The notes under the pieces: generated by a model
Told to the model about the DNA's origin: nothing
Database searches by the model: none
The model's input: only the letters and a program-made list of their open reading frames with translations
Part shown: in pieces, positions 49,668-59,126 of the stretch
Layout: every line of letters begins with the position of its first letter
Numbering within the stretch: the stretch's first letter is position 1
Translations under genes and position numbers: made by a program
NCBI RefSeq assembly: GCF_013366925.1
Contig: NZ_JAALDK010000001.1
Location: forward strand, 2,921,089 to 2,985,088
Source of the DNA: Paraburkholderia youngii
Lineage (GTDB): Bacteria; Pseudomonadota; Gammaproteobacteria; Burkholderiales; Burkholderiaceae
Direction of reading: 5' to 3'
DNA: 64,000 nt

Positions 49668-50545
49668 CATTCGAACAATGGACGCGCTCGGTGCTCGAAC
49701 GTGTCGAAACGGCTCTGGAAAACTATCTGCCGGCCGAGACGACCGAACCCGCCAAGCTGCACGAGGCGATGCGCTATGCGGTGCTCGGTGGCGGCAAGCG
49801 GGTGCGGCCGCTCCTGTGCCACGCGGCCGGCGAGCTGACCGGCGCGCGCGCCGAATGCCTCGATGCGGCGGCGGCGGCGCTGGAAATGATCCACGTCTAC
49901 TCGCTCGTGCACGACGACATGCCCTGCATGGACGACGACGAACTGCGCCGCGGCAAGCCGACGGTCCACGTCAAGTATGACGAAGCGACCGCGCTTTTGG
50001 TCGGCGACGCTTTGCAATCGCAGGCATTCGTCGTGCTCACGTCCGACGTATTGGGCCAGCCGCAGCAGGCCTCGCTCGTGCGCGAACTCGCGCTCGCCAG
50101 CGGCTCGATCGGCATGTGCGGCGGTCAGGCCATCGATCTGGCGAGCGTCGGTCACACGCTGACCCGCTCGCAGCTCGAGACCATGCATCGCATGAAGACC
50201 GGCGCGTTGCTGCGCGCGGCCGTGCGCATGGGCGCACTAGCCGGCGAGACGCCAGACGCGCAGGCTCTGGCTTCGCTCGATGCCTACGCCGCCGCGGTCG
50301 GTCTCGCGTTTCAGGTCGTCGACGACATTCTCGACGTCACGACCGACTCCGCAACGCTCGGCAAGACCGCCGGCAAGGACGCGAAGGACGGCAAGCCGAC
50401 CTACGTGTCGATTATCGGGCTCGACGCGTCGCGCGCGCTCGCGGCGCAACTGCGCAGCGACGCTCACGCCGCGCTTGCACCGTTCGGCGCTCGCGCACAG
50501 CGTCTTGCCGAACTGGCCGACCTGGTGGTGAACCGGGTCAGCTGA
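49664..50545 (+). CDS. ispA: Farnesyl diphosphate synthase (polyprenyl synthetase)
   Basis: 293 aa. Condenses isopentenyl and allylic diphosphates. The first Asp-rich motif is [14 protein letters not shown] and the second is [17 protein letters not shown] is also present. It supplies farnesyl diphosphate for ubiquinone and cell-wall lipid carriers and is translationally coupled to xseB. Confidence 0.96.
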   Translation: MTFEQWTRSVLERVETALENYLPAETTEPAKLHEAMRYAVLGGGKRVRPLLCHAAGELTGARAECLDAAAAALEMIHVYSLVHDDMPCMDDDELRRGKPTVHVKYDEATALLVGDALQSQAFVVLTSDVLGQPQQASLVRELALASGSIGMCGGQAIDLASVGHTLTRSQLETMHRMKTGALLRAAVRMGALAGETPDAQALASLDAYAAAVGLAFQVVDDILDVTTDSATLGKTAGKDAKDGKPTYVSIIGLDASRALAAQLRSDAHAALAPFGARAQRLAELADLVVNRVS

Positions 50546-50633
50546 ACGCGAAAGCCCGCCGCCGCGCACCCTCCATCCCCCGGGGTGCATGTATGAAGTG
50601 CGGGCGCGTAAGTTTTCCTACAATGGAACGACG

Positions 50634-52541
50634 ATGTACGACTTGCTGAAAACCATCGACGACCCGGCAGCCCTGCGCCGCCTCGATCGCCGTCAATTGC
50701 AGCCGCTTGCCGACGAGTTGCGCGCCTTTGTGCTCGACAGCGTATCGCAGACGGGCGGCCATCTCTCGTCCAACCTCGGCACGGTCGAGTTGACCATCGC
50801 GCTGCATTACGTGTTCGATACGCCGCACGACCGGATCGTCTGGGACGTAGGCCATCAGACCTATCCGCACAAGATCCTGACCGGTCGTCGCGACCAGATG
50901 CACACGCTGCGTCAGTTGGGCGGCATCTCGGGCTTCCCGAAACGCGACGAATCGGAATACGACACTTTCGGCACGGCGCACTCGAGCACGTCGATTTCGG
51001 CCGCGCTCGGCATGGCGATCGCGAGCAAGCTGCAGGGTGACAACCGCATGGGTATCGCCGTGATCGGCGACGGCGCGATGACGGCCGGCATGGCCTTCGA
51101 GGCCATGAACAACGCGGGCGTCGAAGACGACGTGCCGCTGCTCGTGATCCTCAACGACAACGACATGTCGATCTCGCCGCCGGTCGGCGCGCTCAATCGC
51201 CATCTTGCGCGTCTGATGTCGGGGCGCTTCTATGCGGCCGCGCGCGCGGGCGTCGAGCGCGTGCTGCGCGTCGCGCCGCCGGTGCTCGATCTCGCGCGCA
51301 AGCTCGAGGAGCACGCGAAGGGCATGATCGTGCCGGCCACGCTGTTCGAGGAGTTCGGCTTCAACTACATCGGGCCGATCGACGGTCACGATCTCGATTC
51401 GCTGATTCCGACGCTGCAAAACATCAAGGAACTGCGCGGGCCGCAATTCCTGCACGTGGTCACGAAGAAAGGCCAGGGCTACAAGCTGGCCGAGGCCGAT
51501 CCGGTGCTTTACCACGGCCCGGGCAAGTTCAATCCGGCCGAGGGCATCAAGCCGGCCGCGACGCCGTCGAAGAAGACCTACACGCAGGTGTTCGGCGAAT
51601 GGCTGTGCGATGCGGCCGAGCTCGACTCGCGCGTGGTCGGCATTACACCGGCGATGCGTGAAGGCTCGGGCATGGTCGAGTTCGAAAAGCGCTTCCCGGA
51701 TCGTTACTTCGACGTCGGTATCGCCGAGCAGCACGCGGTGACGTTCGCGGGCGGCCTCGCCGCGGACGGCATGAAGCCGGTCGTCGCAATCTATTCGACC
51801 TTCCTGCAACGCGCGTATGACCAATTGATTCACGACATCGCGCTGCAAAACCTGCCGGTGGTTTTCGCCATCGATCGCGCGGGTCTCGTCGGTGCGGACG
51901 GCGCGACGCATGCGGGCGCGTACGACCTCGCGTTCATGCGTTGTATCCCGAACATGACCGTGATGGCGCCGTCGGACGAAAACGAGTGCCGTCAGATGCT
52001 CTACACCGCGTTGCAGCAGTCGCATCCCACCGCTGTGCGCTACCCGCGCGGCGCGGGTACCGGTGTCGCGACCGTCAAGCAGATGGCCGCGTTGCCGCTC
52101 GGCAAGGGCGAAGTGCGTCGCGAGACGTCGGCGCCGGCCGGCAAGCGCATCGCGATTCTCGCGTTCGGCACGATGGTCGCGCCGTCGCTCGCAGCGGCCG
52201 AGCAATTCGACGCCACCGTGGCGAACATGCGCTTCGTGAAGCCGCTCGACACCGAACTCGTGCGCAAGCTGGGCGAGACGCACGACGCGATCGTCACCGT
52301 CGAGGAAGGCTGCATCATGGGTGGCGCGGGTTCGGCCTGCGTCGAAGCCCTGCTCGCAAGTGGGGTTATGCGCCCCGTACTACAATTGGGCCTCCCCGAT
52401 CGGTTCATCGATCATGGGGACCCGGCCAAGCTGCTCGCCGCGTGTGGTCTCGACGCCGCGGGTATTGCCCGGTCGATCCGCGAACGCTTCCTCGCAAGCG
52501 GCGCGGTCGGCGGTCAGTCGTCGGTGAAGCGCGTCGCTTAA
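50634..52541 (+). CDS. dxs: 1-Deoxy-D-xylulose-5-phosphate synthase
   Basis: 635 aa. A thiamine-diphosphate enzyme that makes the first intermediate of the MEP isoprenoid pathway from pyruvate and glyceraldehyde-3-phosphate. It has [18 protein letters not shown] (ThDP-binding GDG...N motif), [17 protein letters not shown] and [19 protein letters not shown] chose the ATG at 50634 ([11 protein letters not shown]). It lies 88 nt after ispA. Confidence 0.97.
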   Translation: MYDLLKTIDDPAALRRLDRRQLQPLADELRAFVLDSVSQTGGHLSSNLGTVELTIALHYVFDTPHDRIVWDVGHQTYPHKILTGRRDQMHTLRQLGGISGFPKRDESEYDTFGTAHSSTSISAALGMAIASKLQGDNRMGIAVIGDGAMTAGMAFEAMNNAGVEDDVPLLVILNDNDMSISPPVGALNRHLARLMSGRFYAAARAGVERVLRVAPPVLDLARKLEEHAKGMIVPATLFEEFGFNYIGPIDGHDLDSLIPTLQNIKELRGPQFLHVVTKKGQGYKLAEADPVLYHGPGKFNPAEGIKPAATPSKKTYTQVFGEWLCDAAELDSRVVGITPAMREGSGMVEFEKRFPDRYFDVGIAEQHAVTFAGGLAADGMKPVVAIYSTFLQRAYDQLIHDIALQNLPVVFAIDRAGLVGADGATHAGAYDLAFMRCIPNMTVMAPSDENECRQMLYTALQQSHPTAVRYPRGAGTGVATVKQMAALPLGKGEVRRETSAPAGKRIAILAFGTMVAPSLAAAEQFDATVANMRFVKPLDTELVRKLGETHDAIVTVEEGCIMGGAGSACVEALLASGVMRPVLQLGLPDRFIDHGDPAKLLAACGLDAAGIARSIRERFLASGAVGGQSSVKRVA

Positions 52542-52580
52542 AGCGCTGTCGCCTGTCGTGCCGCCGTGGGTACGACTCAT

Positions 52581-52602
52581 GCCGCCGTCATGCGACGGCG
52601 GC
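52581..52602. other. Perfect 9-bp GC hairpin between dxs and folE2
   Basis: GCCGCCGTC and GACGGCGGC flank a 4-nt loop (ATGC). No T-run follows, so it may slow or process the transcript rather than stop it. It is inside the 245-nt leader of folE2. Confidence 0.45.
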
Positions 52603-52786
52603 TTCGGCAATCTCCAGTTTGAACCGACGGGTCCTGCGGCCCGTCACCCAACGCCGGCGGCAGCCGGCGTTCGCCGTTGCGCGCGCTGATCTGCACGGCC
52701 GCTGGGCGCTTCGAGCTCGCTGCGCGATCGTCGCCGATGCAGCGAGACCTGGACGCAGCCCGGCGCTTTCCAGAAAGGACAAAAGA

Positions 52787-53593
52787 ATGAATCAGATGAA
52801 TCCCGCCTTCGTGATGCCCGACGTGCAAAGCACCCCCGACACGCGCCAGATTCCAATCCAGCGGGTCGGGGTGAAGGGCGTGCGTCATCCGTTGACGGTT
52901 CGAACGCAAGCCGATGAAGTGCAGCCGACGGTCGGCACGTGGAATCTAGATGTGCATCTGCCAGCCGAGCAGAAGGGCACGCACATGTCGCGCTTCGTCG
53001 CGTTGCTCGAAGAGAACAAGGCGCCGCTCGAACCGGCCACGTTCCGCACGATGCTCGCGGCCATGCTCGACAAGCTCGAGGCCGAGGCGGGCCGCATCGA
53101 AGTGTCATTCCCGTACTTCGTGAACAAGACCGCGCCGGTGTCGGGCGTGCAGAGCCTGCTCGACTACGAAGTTACGCTGACCGGCGAGACCCGCCATGGC
53201 GCGACGCGGCTGTTTCTGAAGGTGCTGGTGCCGGTCACGAGCCTGTGCCCGTGCTCGAAGAAAATCTCGCAGTACGGCGCGCACAACCAGCGCTCGCACG
53301 TGACGATCGATGCCGAGCTGATCGGCGACGTCGCTGTCGAAGAGTTGATCCGCATCGCCGAGGAAGAAGCGTCGTGCGAACTGTGGGGTCTGCTCAAGCG
53401 TCCGGACGAGAAGTTCGTTACCGAGCGCGCGTACGAAAATCCGAAGTTCGTCGAAGACCTCGTGCGCGACGTTGCCCAGCGTCTGAATGCCGACGAGCGC
53501 ATCGTCGCGTATGTGCTCGAAGCCGAAAACTTCGAGTCGATTCACAATCACAGCGCTTATGCGGTGATCGAGCAGGACAAGCGCCTCGCCTGA
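52787..53593 (+). CDS. folE2: GTP cyclohydrolase I type IB (FolE2)
   Basis: 268 aa. Converts GTP to dihydroneopterin triphosphate for folate and related pterins. The catalytic cysteine lies in [19 protein letters not shown] near residue 154, the family hallmark, and GVKGVRHPL is near the N-terminus. The ATG is preceded by AAAGGAC. It lies 245 nt after dxs and may have its own promoter. FolE2 tolerates several divalent metals, unlike zinc-dependent FolE1. Confidence 0.95.
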   Translation: MNQMNPAFVMPDVQSTPDTRQIPIQRVGVKGVRHPLTVRTQADEVQPTVGTWNLDVHLPAEQKGTHMSRFVALLEENKAPLEPATFRTMLAAMLDKLEAEAGRIEVSFPYFVNKTAPVSGVQSLLDYEVTLTGETRHGATRLFLKVLVPVTSLCPCSKKISQYGAHNQRSHVTIDAELIGDVAVEELIRIAEEEASCELWGLLKRPDEKFVTERAYENPKFVEDLVRDVAQRLNADERIVAYVLEAENFESIHNHSAYAVIEQDKRLA

Positions 53594-53643
53594 TACGTTC
53601 TGCATCGGTCTACGCCGTTTCGTTGCAAAAGCATTGAACCCAT

Positions 53644-53671
53644 AAAAAAGCCGCCTTTAAAGCGGCTTTTT
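53644..53671. terminator. Bidirectional terminator between folE2 and tsaD
   Basis: AAAAAGCCGC and GCGGCTTTTT form a 10-bp stem with a 7-nt loop, with A and T runs on the outside. It serves the convergent folE2 and tsaD genes. Confidence 0.85.
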
Positions 53672-53690
53672 ATCGTCTTGCGGTGCCGGT

Positions 53691-54719
53691 TCAGTGCGCG
53701 AGCGACGTCAGATCCCACCGCGGCTTCACGGTGAACGCATAGTCGTTGACGGCCTGTTCGGGCCAGCGTTGCAGACGCAGCGCGCCGGCCAGCGCGATCA
53801 TCGCCCCATTGTCCGTGCACAGCGACAGGTCGGGATAGTGCACGTAAAAATTGCGCTTCTGCGCGGCGGCCGACAGCGCTTCGCGCAACTGCCGGTTCGC
53901 GCCGACGCCGCCCGCCACCACCAGCCGGTTCAGCTTCGTGCGCTTGAGCGCCGCGAGCGATTTCGCGGCCAGCACTTCGACGGCGGCATCAACGAAACCG
54001 CGCGCGAGATCGGCCTTGGCCTGTTCGCAAATGTTCGCGCCGCCCAGCCGGTTTGCGTGCGTGAGCACGGCGGTCTTCAGGCCGCTGAAGCTGAAATCGA
54101 GGTCGCCGGAATGCAGCATCGGGCGCGGCAGCACGACTGCGCCGGGGGTGCCGAACTCGGCCATGCGCGAGACTTCCGGGCCGCCCGGATAGCCGAGGCC
54201 CAGCAGCTTGGCGGTTTTGTCGAAGGCTTCGCCGGCGGCGTCGTCGAGCGTTTCGCCGAGCGTCTCGTAGACGCCGACATCCGTCACGCGCATCAGTTGC
54301 GTATGGCCGCCCGACACCAGCAGCGCGACGAACGGAAACGGCGGCGGCTCGTCGACGAGCAGCGGCGACAGCAAATGCCCTTCGAGATGGTGAATGCCGA
54401 CGGTCGGCTTGTTCCACGCCATCGCCAGCGAATTGGCGACGCTCGCGCCGACCAGCAGCGCGCCCGCGAGCCCAGGGCCTTGTGTGTAGGCGATCGCGTC
54501 GATGTCACCGCGCGCGACGCTGGCGCGCTCCATCACCTCTTCGAGCAGCGGCAGCGCACGGCGGATGTGGTCGCGCGATGCAAGCTCCGGCACGACGCCG
54601 CCGTACTCGCGATGCATCGCAATCTGCGAATGCAGCGCGTGCGCGAGCAGGCCGCGCTCCGTGTCGTAGAGCGCGAGACCGGTTTCGTCGCAGGAGCTTT
54701 CGATGCCGAGAACGAGCAT
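53691..54719 (-). CDS. tsaD: tRNA N6-adenosine threonylcarbamoyltransferase TsaD
   Basis: 342 aa. Completes t6A modification at position 37 of ANN-decoding tRNAs. It shows [19 protein letters not shown] (ASKHA start), the metal-binding [13 protein letters not shown] (near residue 110) and [15 protein letters not shown] chose the ATG at 54719; the frame is open 64 codons further but without family character. It is divergent from the YhiN-family gene. Confidence 0.96.
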   Translation of the reverse strand: MLVLGIESSCDETGLALYDTERGLLAHALHSQIAMHREYGGVVPELASRDHIRRALPLLEEVMERASVARGDIDAIAYTQGPGLAGALLVGASVANSLAMAWNKPTVGIHHLEGHLLSPLLVDEPPPFPFVALLVSGGHTQLMRVTDVGVYETLGETLDDAAGEAFDKTAKLLGLGYPGGPEVSRMAEFGTPGAVVLPRPMLHSGDLDFSFSGLKTAVLTHANRLGGANICEQAKADLARGFVDAAVEVLAAKSLAALKRTKLNRLVVAGGVGANRQLREALSAAAQKRNFYVHYPDLSLCTDNGAMIALAGALRLQRWPEQAVNDYAFTVKPRWDLTSLAH

Positions 54720-54779
54720 GATGAATCGCTTGAGACGGGCGCGCGCAATGCGCGTCCGAAAGTAAAAGGTAAGCCTGAA

Positions 54780-54788
54780 AGTATACCA
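54780..54788 (-). promoter_or_regulatory. Extended -10 promoter element of tsaD
   Basis: On the minus strand TGG-TATACT (54788-54780) combines the extended TGn motif with a near-consensus -10. It stands 60 bp before the tsaD start. No good -35 is seen, which is usual for extended -10 promoters. Confidence 0.5.
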
Positions 54789-54864
54789 GCGCGGACCAGC
54801 AGCCGCTGGGGGCCGGCAGCGCACGGGCACGGGCGCGTGGGCCCGGCAGGTACAATGCGGCCCC

Positions 54865-56082
54865 ATGGAATCCTTCGATATCGCGGTGATCGGCGCGGGC
54901 GCGGCCGGCATGATGTGCGCTGCAGTTGCCGGTCAACTTGGTCGGCGTGTGGCGCTGATCGACCACTCGCAGCGTCTCGCGGAAAAAATCCGCATATCCG
55001 GCGGTGGCCGCTGCAACTTCACGAATCTGTATGCGGGGCCGGCCAATTATCTGTCGGCGAATCCGCATTTTTGCCGCTCGGCGCTTGCACGCTATACCCC
55101 GCGCGACTTCATGGCGCTGCTCAAGCAACATCGCGTGACATGGCACGAGAAGCACAAGGGCCAGCTGTTTTGCGATCAGTCGAGCGACGCGGTCATCGAC
55201 GTGCTTAAAAGCGAGTGCGACGTTGGGGGCGTTGCATGGCGCACGCCGCTGTCGGTCGAAGAAGTTCGCCAGGACGCCGAAGGGCGATTCCTCCTCGGCA
55301 CGACGGCGGGCACGATCGCCGCCCGTGCGCTCGTGATCGCGACGGGCGGACTGTCGATCCCGAAGATCGGCGCGACCGATTTCGCGTACCGCATCGCCAA
55401 GCAGTTCGGCCATAAGCTGATCGACACCCGCCCCGCGCTGGTGCCGCTGACCTTCGCGCCGGCCGACTGGGAGCCGTTTGCGGCGCTGTCGGGCGTGTCC
55501 CTCGAAGTCCAGTTGTCGACTGGCAACAAGAAGACCGGCGCCGAGTTCACCGAAGATCTGCTGCTCACGCACCGCGGCCTGTCGGGCCCGGGGGTGCTGC
55601 AGATATCGAGCTTCTGGCAGCCCGGCGAGCCGATTCACATCAATCTGCTGCCGGAGCGCGACGCCGCGGCCGCGCTCATCGACGCGAAAAACGGCACGAA
55701 GCGGCAGATCGCCAATCTGCTATCGGAATGGGTGCCGCAACGGCTCGCACACGTGTGGCTCGACACTCATCAGGTGGCCGCCGAGGCTCGAGTCGCCGAT
55801 CTGCCGGACAAGACGCTGCGCCGCATCGGCGAGGCGCTGTCGCGCTGGACGCTCACGCCGAACGGCACCGAGGGTTATCGCAAGGCCGAAGTGACGCGCG
55901 GCGGCGTCGATACGCGCGGTTTGTCATCGACGACGATGATGAGCGCTCGGGTGCCGGGTCTCTACTTCATCGGCGAGGCGGTCGACGTGACCGGCTGGCT
56001 CGGCGGCTACAACTTCCAGTGGGCGTGGGCGTCGGGTGTGGCGGCGGGGGAGGCGGCCGCCGAATATGCCCGGGGGGCTTGA
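54865..56082 (+). CDS. YhiN/HI0933-family FAD-dependent flavoprotein
   Basis: 405 aa. It has the FAD motif [20 protein letters not shown], then the family signature GGGRCNFTN, and ends with [20 protein letters not shown] and [11 protein letters not shown]. The fold belongs to the Rossmann flavoproteins, and an oxidoreductase or hydroxylase function is expected, but the reaction is not defined. Start chosen at 54865 ([12 protein letters not shown]), divergent from tsaD. The rpsU operon follows. Confidence 0.9.
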   Translation: MESFDIAVIGAGAAGMMCAAVAGQLGRRVALIDHSQRLAEKIRISGGGRCNFTNLYAGPANYLSANPHFCRSALARYTPRDFMALLKQHRVTWHEKHKGQLFCDQSSDAVIDVLKSECDVGGVAWRTPLSVEEVRQDAEGRFLLGTTAGTIAARALVIATGGLSIPKIGATDFAYRIAKQFGHKLIDTRPALVPLTFAPADWEPFAALSGVSLEVQLSTGNKKTGAEFTEDLLLTHRGLSGPGVLQISSFWQPGEPIHINLLPERDAAAALIDAKNGTKRQIANLLSEWVPQRLAHVWLDTHQVAAEARVADLPDKTLRRIGEALSRWTLTPNGTEGYRKAEVTRGGVDTRGLSSTTMMSARVPGLYFIGEAVDVTGWLGGYNFQWAWASGVAAGEAAAEYARGA

Positions 56083-56112
56083 CGGCGCAATGGCTTTGTG
56101 AGAAAGCTCTGC

Positions 56113-56118
56113 TATACT
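56113..56118 (+). promoter_or_regulatory. -10 box of the rpsU-dnaG-rpoD operon
   Basis: TATACT stands 32 bp before the rpsU start codon. The best -35 at 17 bp is a weak TGGCTT-like sequence, so I mark only the -10. Confidence 0.45.
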
Positions 56119-56150
56119 CCTGAACCTTTACAAAGTTCCGTTATTGAAAA

Positions 56151-56363
56151 ATGACGACCATCCGCGTAAAAGACAATGAGCCGTTCGAAGTCGCCATGCG
56201 CCGTTTCAAGCGCACCATGGAGAAAAACGGCTTACTGACGGAACTTCGCGCTCGCGAGTTTTACGAGAAACCCACAGCCGAACGCAAGCGCAAGAAAGCG
56301 GCGGCGGTGAAGCGTCATTTCAAGCGTCTGCGTGGCCAGATGCTGCCAAAAAAGCTCTACTGA
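56151..56363 (+). CDS. rpsU: 30S ribosomal protein S21
   Basis: 70 aa basic protein ([20 protein letters not shown]) with the Lys/Arg-rich C-terminus typical of S21 ([17 protein letters not shown]). It helps mRNA base-pair with 16S rRNA on the 30S subunit. It opens the macromolecular-synthesis operon. No clear Shine-Dalgarno precedes the ATG, which stands 32 bp after the -10. Confidence 0.97.
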   Translation: MTTIRVKDNEPFEVAMRRFKRTMEKNGLLTELRAREFYEKPTAERKRKKAAAVKRHFKRLRGQMLPKKLY

Positions 56364-56490
56364 TTCTGGCGTTGCCCCGCTGTACGCGGCGCGGCAGCAT
56401 CCCAGCCGATGGCGGCACCACAGTGCCATCACGGCAAACCCGGCCCATCGGGCCAGCCGGCAGGGTCGCATCCACTACGCATATTGCGCC

Positions 56491-56524
56491 AACCCGCTTG
56501 AGGAAGAAGTCCCAAGCGGGTTTT
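56491..56524 (+). terminator. Probable terminator or attenuator after rpsU
   Basis: AACCCGCTTG and CAAGCGGGTT form a perfect 10-bp stem with a 12-nt loop, followed by TT and then CG. Partial termination here would let rpsU be made in excess over dnaG and rpoD, as known for this operon in E. coli. Confidence 0.6.
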
Positions 56525-56596
56525 CGTGCTGATGCGGCGGTATCGCCGTCATCGACCGGCCGGTTTTTCAACTTTTCAACGCAATTCAGGTGAGTG

Positions 56597-57043
56597 ATGA
56601 GTCTCAAGGACCGGATCAACGACGATATGAAAGCTGCCATGCGGGCGCGCGAGACCGAGCGTCTCGGCACGATCCGCCTGCTCCTCGCCGCGGTCAAGCA
56701 GCGTGAAGTCGATGAGCGGGTCACGCTCGACGATGCCGGCATAACCGCCGTGGTCGACAAGATGATCAAGCAGCGCAAGGATTCGATCAGCCAGTTCGAG
56801 GCCGCCGGACGCACGGATCTCGCGGACAAGGAAAAGGCCGAGCTGGCCATTCTTTCCGCCTATATGCCTGAGCAGATGTCCGAAGCGGAAATCGTTGCCG
56901 AAGTGCAGGCGGCGGTCGCGCAAACCGGTGCTGCCGGCCCGCAGGACATGGGCAAAGTGATGGGCGTGCTGAAGCCGAAGCTGGCCGGCCGCGCCGACAT
57001 GACCGCCGTCTCCGCGCAGGTCAAGGCCGCGCTCGCGAAGTAA
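56597..57043 (+). CDS. GatB/YqeY domain protein
   Basis: 148 aa, the usual size for YqeY. It contains MSLKDRINDDMKAAMRARE and YMPEQMSEAEIVAEVQAAV, the GatB/YqeY helical domain related to the C-terminal part of GatB. Its precise role is not settled; a tRNA-related function is suggested by the fold. A GTG one codon upstream is also possible. It lies between rpsU and dnaG, as in many betaproteobacteria. Confidence 0.93.
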   Translation: MSLKDRINDDMKAAMRARETERLGTIRLLLAAVKQREVDERVTLDDAGITAVVDKMIKQRKDSISQFEAAGRTDLADKEKAELAILSAYMPEQMSEAEIVAEVQAAVAQTGAAGPQDMGKVMGVLKPKLAGRADMTAVSAQVKAALAK

Positions 57044-57160
57044 CCCTGTCGATTTGTCCGGGTCGCGCGCCTCGTAAAGACGGGGCGCGGGGCCCGGTCG
57101 CGGTGTCGGGCCCGGACTCCGGGCTTGGATTTTGAAGCTTTTCAGGCAGCGTTAATTACT

Positions 57161-59035
57161 GTGATCCCACCGTCATTCCTGCAGGACCTGCTCAACCGCG
57201 TCGATATCGTCGACGTGGTCGGCCGGTATGTGCAGCTGAAAAAGGGCGGCGCGAACTTCATGGGGCTGTGCCCGTTTCACAACGAGAAGAGCCCCTCGTT
57301 TACGGTTAGTCCGACTAAGCAGTTTTATCACTGCTTCGGCTGCGGTGCGCATGGCACGGCCATCGGGTTCCTGATGGAACACGTGGGCGCGTCGTTTCCC
57401 GAAGCGGTGAACGAGCTCGCGCAATCGGTGGGTCTAACTGTGCCGAACGAGCCTTCGCCCGGATATGGCGGTGGTGGCGGAGCTGGCGGCGGCTACGCGC
57501 CGGCGCCGTCGAAGGCGGTCACCACGGCGCTGTCCGATCTCATGCAGACCGCCTGCGACTACTACCGTAAGCAGCTGCGCGGTGCGCCGGGCGCGATCCA
57601 ATATTTGAAAAAGCGCGGTCTGACCGGCGAAATCGCCGCGCGCTTCGGTCTCGGCTACGCGCCCGAAGGCTGGCAAAACCTCGAGGCGGCGTTCCCGAAC
57701 TACCGTGACGACGCGCTGGTCGAAGCGGGTCTCGTGATCGTCAGCGAAAAGTCCGACGCGCAGGGTCAGAACCGCCGCTACGACCGCTTCCGCGAGCGGA
57801 TCATGTTCCCGATCCGCAATGTCAAAGGGCAGGTGATCGGCTTCGGCGGCCGCGTGCTCGACGGCGGCGAGCCAAAGTATTTGAATTCGCCGGAAACGCC
57901 GCTATTTAACAAGGGCAGCGAGCTGTACGGGCTGTTCGAGGCGCGTCTGGCGATTCGAGAGCAGCACTACGTGCTGGTCGTCGAAGGTTATATGGACGTG
58001 GTCGCGCTGGCCCAATTGGGCTTCCAGAACGCGGTCGCGACGCTCGGCACCGCTTGCACACCGATTCATGTGCAGAAACTGATGCGCCAGACCGATACGG
58101 TCATTTTCAGTTTCGACGGCGACGCGGCCGGCCGGCGTGCAGCACGCCGCGCGCTCGATGCGTGCCTGCCGCATGCCGCCGACAACCGGACGATCCGTTT
58201 CCTGTTCCTGCCGAGCGAGCACGATCCCGACAGCTACGTGCGCGAGTTCGGCACCGAGGCTTTCGCCGAGCAGGTCGAACGGGCGATGCCGTTGTCGCAG
58301 TTCATGCTCAACGAGGTGCTGACCGGCAAGGAGCTCGATCAGCCCGAGGGCAAAGCCCGCGCGCTGTTCGACGCAAAGCCGCTGCTGCAGGCATTGCCGG
58401 CGAATGCGCTGCGCGCGCAGATCATGCATATGTTTGCGGACCGGCTCGATGTGCCGTTCAGCGAAGTCGCGGCGCTTTGCGAAGTCGATGCGCGGATCGC
58501 AGCCGCGGCGCGCGAGGCGCCGGCCCGCAAGGATCGCCGCAGCGTGACCGGCATCGAGGAAAAGACGCTGCGCAACCTGGTGATGTATCCGCGCACGGTC
58601 GCGATGCTCGACGAAGAGGCCGAAGAGGCGCTGCTCACCGTGACCCGGCACGGCGAACTGTTCGCGGAAGTGACGACGCACGCGCGCGCCCTCGGCGATT
58701 CGGCGGCGTTCCAGTTGTTGTCAGATCTCTTGCGAAATGGTGCGAACGCCCCAACTTTCGAGGAAATCTTTCGCAAAATTCTAGACTATGATGAAAACGT
58801 CCGGGATTTGCTGCTGAAAGATCCGCAGGACGCGGCCGTCATCGAGGAACGGCGCGAGCAGGAACGAATCGTCGGCGAGGAGTTGAAGGCCGCGATTTTG
58901 AAGATGCGATACGACGCTTATTGCGATCGTCTCGATCAGCTTTCGCGACAGTCACGACATACACCGGAAGAGTTTGCCGAGTTTTCGGAGCTCAACCGGA
59001 AGCGGGCCGACATGAAGCGTCAACTCGGCCTGTAG
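57161..59035 (+). CDS. dnaG: DNA primase
   Basis: 624 aa. The CHC2 zinc site is Cys37, His40, Cys58 and Cys61 (CPFH...CFGCG). The TOPRIM catalytic domain has VVEGYMDVVAL and FDGDAAGRRAARRAL, followed by HDPDSYVREFG. A Gly-rich linker (GYGGGGGAGGGYAP) lies between the zinc and catalytic domains. The GTG start at 57161 gives MIPPSFLQDLLNRVDIVDVV, the family N-terminus. A TTG 36 nt upstream is less likely. Confidence 0.94.
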   Translation: MIPPSFLQDLLNRVDIVDVVGRYVQLKKGGANFMGLCPFHNEKSPSFTVSPTKQFYHCFGCGAHGTAIGFLMEHVGASFPEAVNELAQSVGLTVPNEPSPGYGGGGGAGGGYAPAPSKAVTTALSDLMQTACDYYRKQLRGAPGAIQYLKKRGLTGEIAARFGLGYAPEGWQNLEAAFPNYRDDALVEAGLVIVSEKSDAQGQNRRYDRFRERIMFPIRNVKGQVIGFGGRVLDGGEPKYLNSPETPLFNKGSELYGLFEARLAIREQHYVLVVEGYMDVVALAQLGFQNAVATLGTACTPIHVQKLMRQTDTVIFSFDGDAAGRRAARRALDACLPHAADNRTIRFLFLPSEHDPDSYVREFGTEAFAEQVERAMPLSQFMLNEVLTGKELDQPEGKARALFDAKPLLQALPANALRAQIMHMFADRLDVPFSEVAALCEVDARIAAAAREAPARKDRRSVTGIEEKTLRNLVMYPRTVAMLDEEAEEALLTVTRHGELFAEVTTHARALGDSAAFQLLSDLLRNGANAPTFEEIFRKILDYDENVRDLLLKDPQDAAVIEERREQERIVGEELKAAILKMRYDAYCDRLDQLSRQSRHTPEEFAEFSELNRKRADMKRQLGL

Positions 59036-59059
59036 CGGAGAGGCGAAAACCTCGGGTGC

Positions 59060-59065
59060 TATAAT
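59060..59065 (+). promoter_or_regulatory. Possible internal promoter -10 for rpoD
   Basis: A perfect TATAAT lies 25 bp into the 91-nt dnaG-rpoD gap, 61 bp before the rpoD start. No convincing -35 is visible at 16-18 bp. An internal promoter for rpoD is known in E. coli. Confidence 0.4.
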
Positions 59066-59126
59066 CAAAAGTTTCTAGCGGTTTGTTTTTTCAAGGGTTT
59101 TCCTAGCAACGGCGAAAGGCGATGCG

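Noticed and set aside
50538..52283. Long minus-strand open frame opposite dxs
   Set aside because: Antisense shadow of dxs; no start signal and no family resemblance.
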